A stretch of DNA of 6,052 nucleotides, taken from contig JAENVX010000406.1 in NCBI GenBank assembly GCA_016650355.1, forward strand, positions 1-6,052. The letters are read 5' to 3'. Each line of letters starts with the position of its first letter. Position 1 is the first letter of the stretch. Shown here piece after piece: positions 5,406 to 6,052 of the stretch. The translations under genes were made by a program, and so were the position numbers. This DNA is from Bacteroidia bacterium. GTDB lineage: Bacteria; Bacteroidota; Bacteroidia; Cytophagales; Cyclobacteriaceae. The notes beneath the pieces were generated by a model. The model saw only the letters and a program-made list of their open reading frames with translations. It made no database searches and was not told the origin of the DNA.

Positions 5406-6052
5406 TTAATGCTCACCCTTTGAACTAAACTCAACCTTGACTTCTGACTTTTTCTGCAGTCTATTAAAGAAGAAAAGACAGATTATTAAAATCCCAATTG
5501 GAACTAATGAAAAGTAAAATGCAGTCTGACCACCATAGACTTCAAAAATATTTCCCGTAACAATAGATCCTGTAGTGCCACCCAGGGCAGAAAAAATTAC
5601 AATCAATCCTGACATAGGTCCATGTTGCCTGGCAGGCAGAGCGCTTAAGATAACGGAATTGATAGCCGGATAAATGGGTGCGATAAATAATCCGATCAGT
5701 GGAAATACAAAAGCACCCAACGGAGCATCGCCCCAGCCCGTTACTTCGCCACCATTGTTTTGTGCCAAAGGAATGGCAACCAAGACAAGCACGCTAGCTG
5801 CCAACAAACAAATGATCAACACCGAATACCAATGTATTTTTTGTAATGCAAAGCCGGCACTAAATCTTCCGATAGCTGTGGAAGCTGCAAGGATGCTGGC
5901 CATTTGAATACTTAACGTGGTTGGCAGGTGAAGAACTTTACTATTAAAGGTCGGCAACCAACTCATGATACTCTGCTCAATCAAAACATACGTAAAGGCA
6001 CTGACGATAAACACCAACACCAAAGGTTTGATGGCGAGTTTGATCATGTCCA
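5406..6052 (-). CDS. MFS transporter, C-terminal half (cut by window edge)
   Basis: This partial gene encodes the last six membrane segments of a twelve-segment major facilitator protein in the inner membrane. From the Met at 6047 the segments lie at about residues 7-30, 45-64, 72-94, 109-130, 143-165 and 172-196, followed by a short charged tail ending KGEH. The GRFSAGFALQKIH stretch (60-72) is the loop between segments 8 and 9 and resembles the MFS GRF/G motif. PIYPAIN and HGPMSGLIVIFSALGG also fit sugar-type MFS permeases. The frame stays open past 6047 to the edge, and half the protein is missing, so that Met is internal and the real start lies outside. The neighbouring cytoplasmic trehalase makes trehalose a candidate substrate. 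This is inference; other sugars or solutes are possible. Confidence 0.88.
   Translation of the reverse strand, partial: DMIKLAIKPLVLVFIVSAFTYVLIEQSIMSWLPTFNSKVLHLPTTLSIQMASILAASTAIGRFSAGFALQKIHWYSVLIICLLAASVLVLVAIPLAQNNGGEVTGWGDAPLGAFVFPLIGLFIAPIYPAINSVILSALPARQHGPMSGLIVIFSALGGTTGSIVTGNIFEVYGGQTAFYFSLVPIGILIICLFFFNRLQKKSEVKVEFSSKGEH

Noticed and set aside
5406..6047. Taking the Met codon at 6047 as the true start of a short six-segment MFS protein
   Set aside because: The frame is open beyond it to the window edge, and the six segments match the C-terminal half of a normal twelve-segment transporter. The gene is cut by the window, not truncated.

Overview
The window looks like a chromosomal fragment from a Bacteroidota bacterium, probably a Cytophagia-type relative. 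Four things support this. It carries a LytS/LytTR two-component pair. It carries a DUF4395-type membrane protein with the N-terminal form I associate with that phylum. It is AT-rich, and most starts lack a Shine-Dalgarno sequence (one gene is an exception). The phylum is an inference from gene style; no marker gene is present.

Layout, left to right. Positions 1-165 are non-coding as far as I can see. They hold a cluster of TATGTAA repeats and an AT-rich hairpin flanked by an A-run and a T-run. Positions 166-1886 (minus strand) encode a LytTR response regulator and its membrane histidine kinase; the two genes overlap by 4 bp (ATGA), with the kinase translated first. Positions 1887-2258 are a 372-bp divergent intergenic region. 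Positions 2259-2924 (plus strand) encode a DUF4395-type membrane protein with three cysteine pairs. It converges, 33 bp apart, on a minus-strand run covering 2958-6052. In transcription order that run is the C-terminal half of an MFS transporter (cut by the right window edge), an unrecognised acidic 277-residue protein, and a GH37 trehalase with all catalytic residues and no signal peptide. The gaps in this run are 63 and 60 bp, and each contains a hairpin.

How the parts may work together. The MFS gene and the trehalase suggest an import-then-hydrolyse route for trehalose: uptake across the inner membrane, then cytoplasmic cleavage to two glucose. The transporter's substrate is inferred only from this neighbourhood. 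The kinase and regulator form a classic LytS/LytTR pair with no recognisable extracellular sensor domain. The divergent DUF4395 gene and the TATGTAA cluster next to the regulator are possible targets, but nothing in the sequence proves this.

I see no CRISPR array, tRNA, rRNA, insertion sequence, integrase or defence gene. I do not see a convincing new system. The best leads are the multi-cysteine membrane protein, the unknown gene inside the trehalose cluster and the repeat cluster at 39-122.
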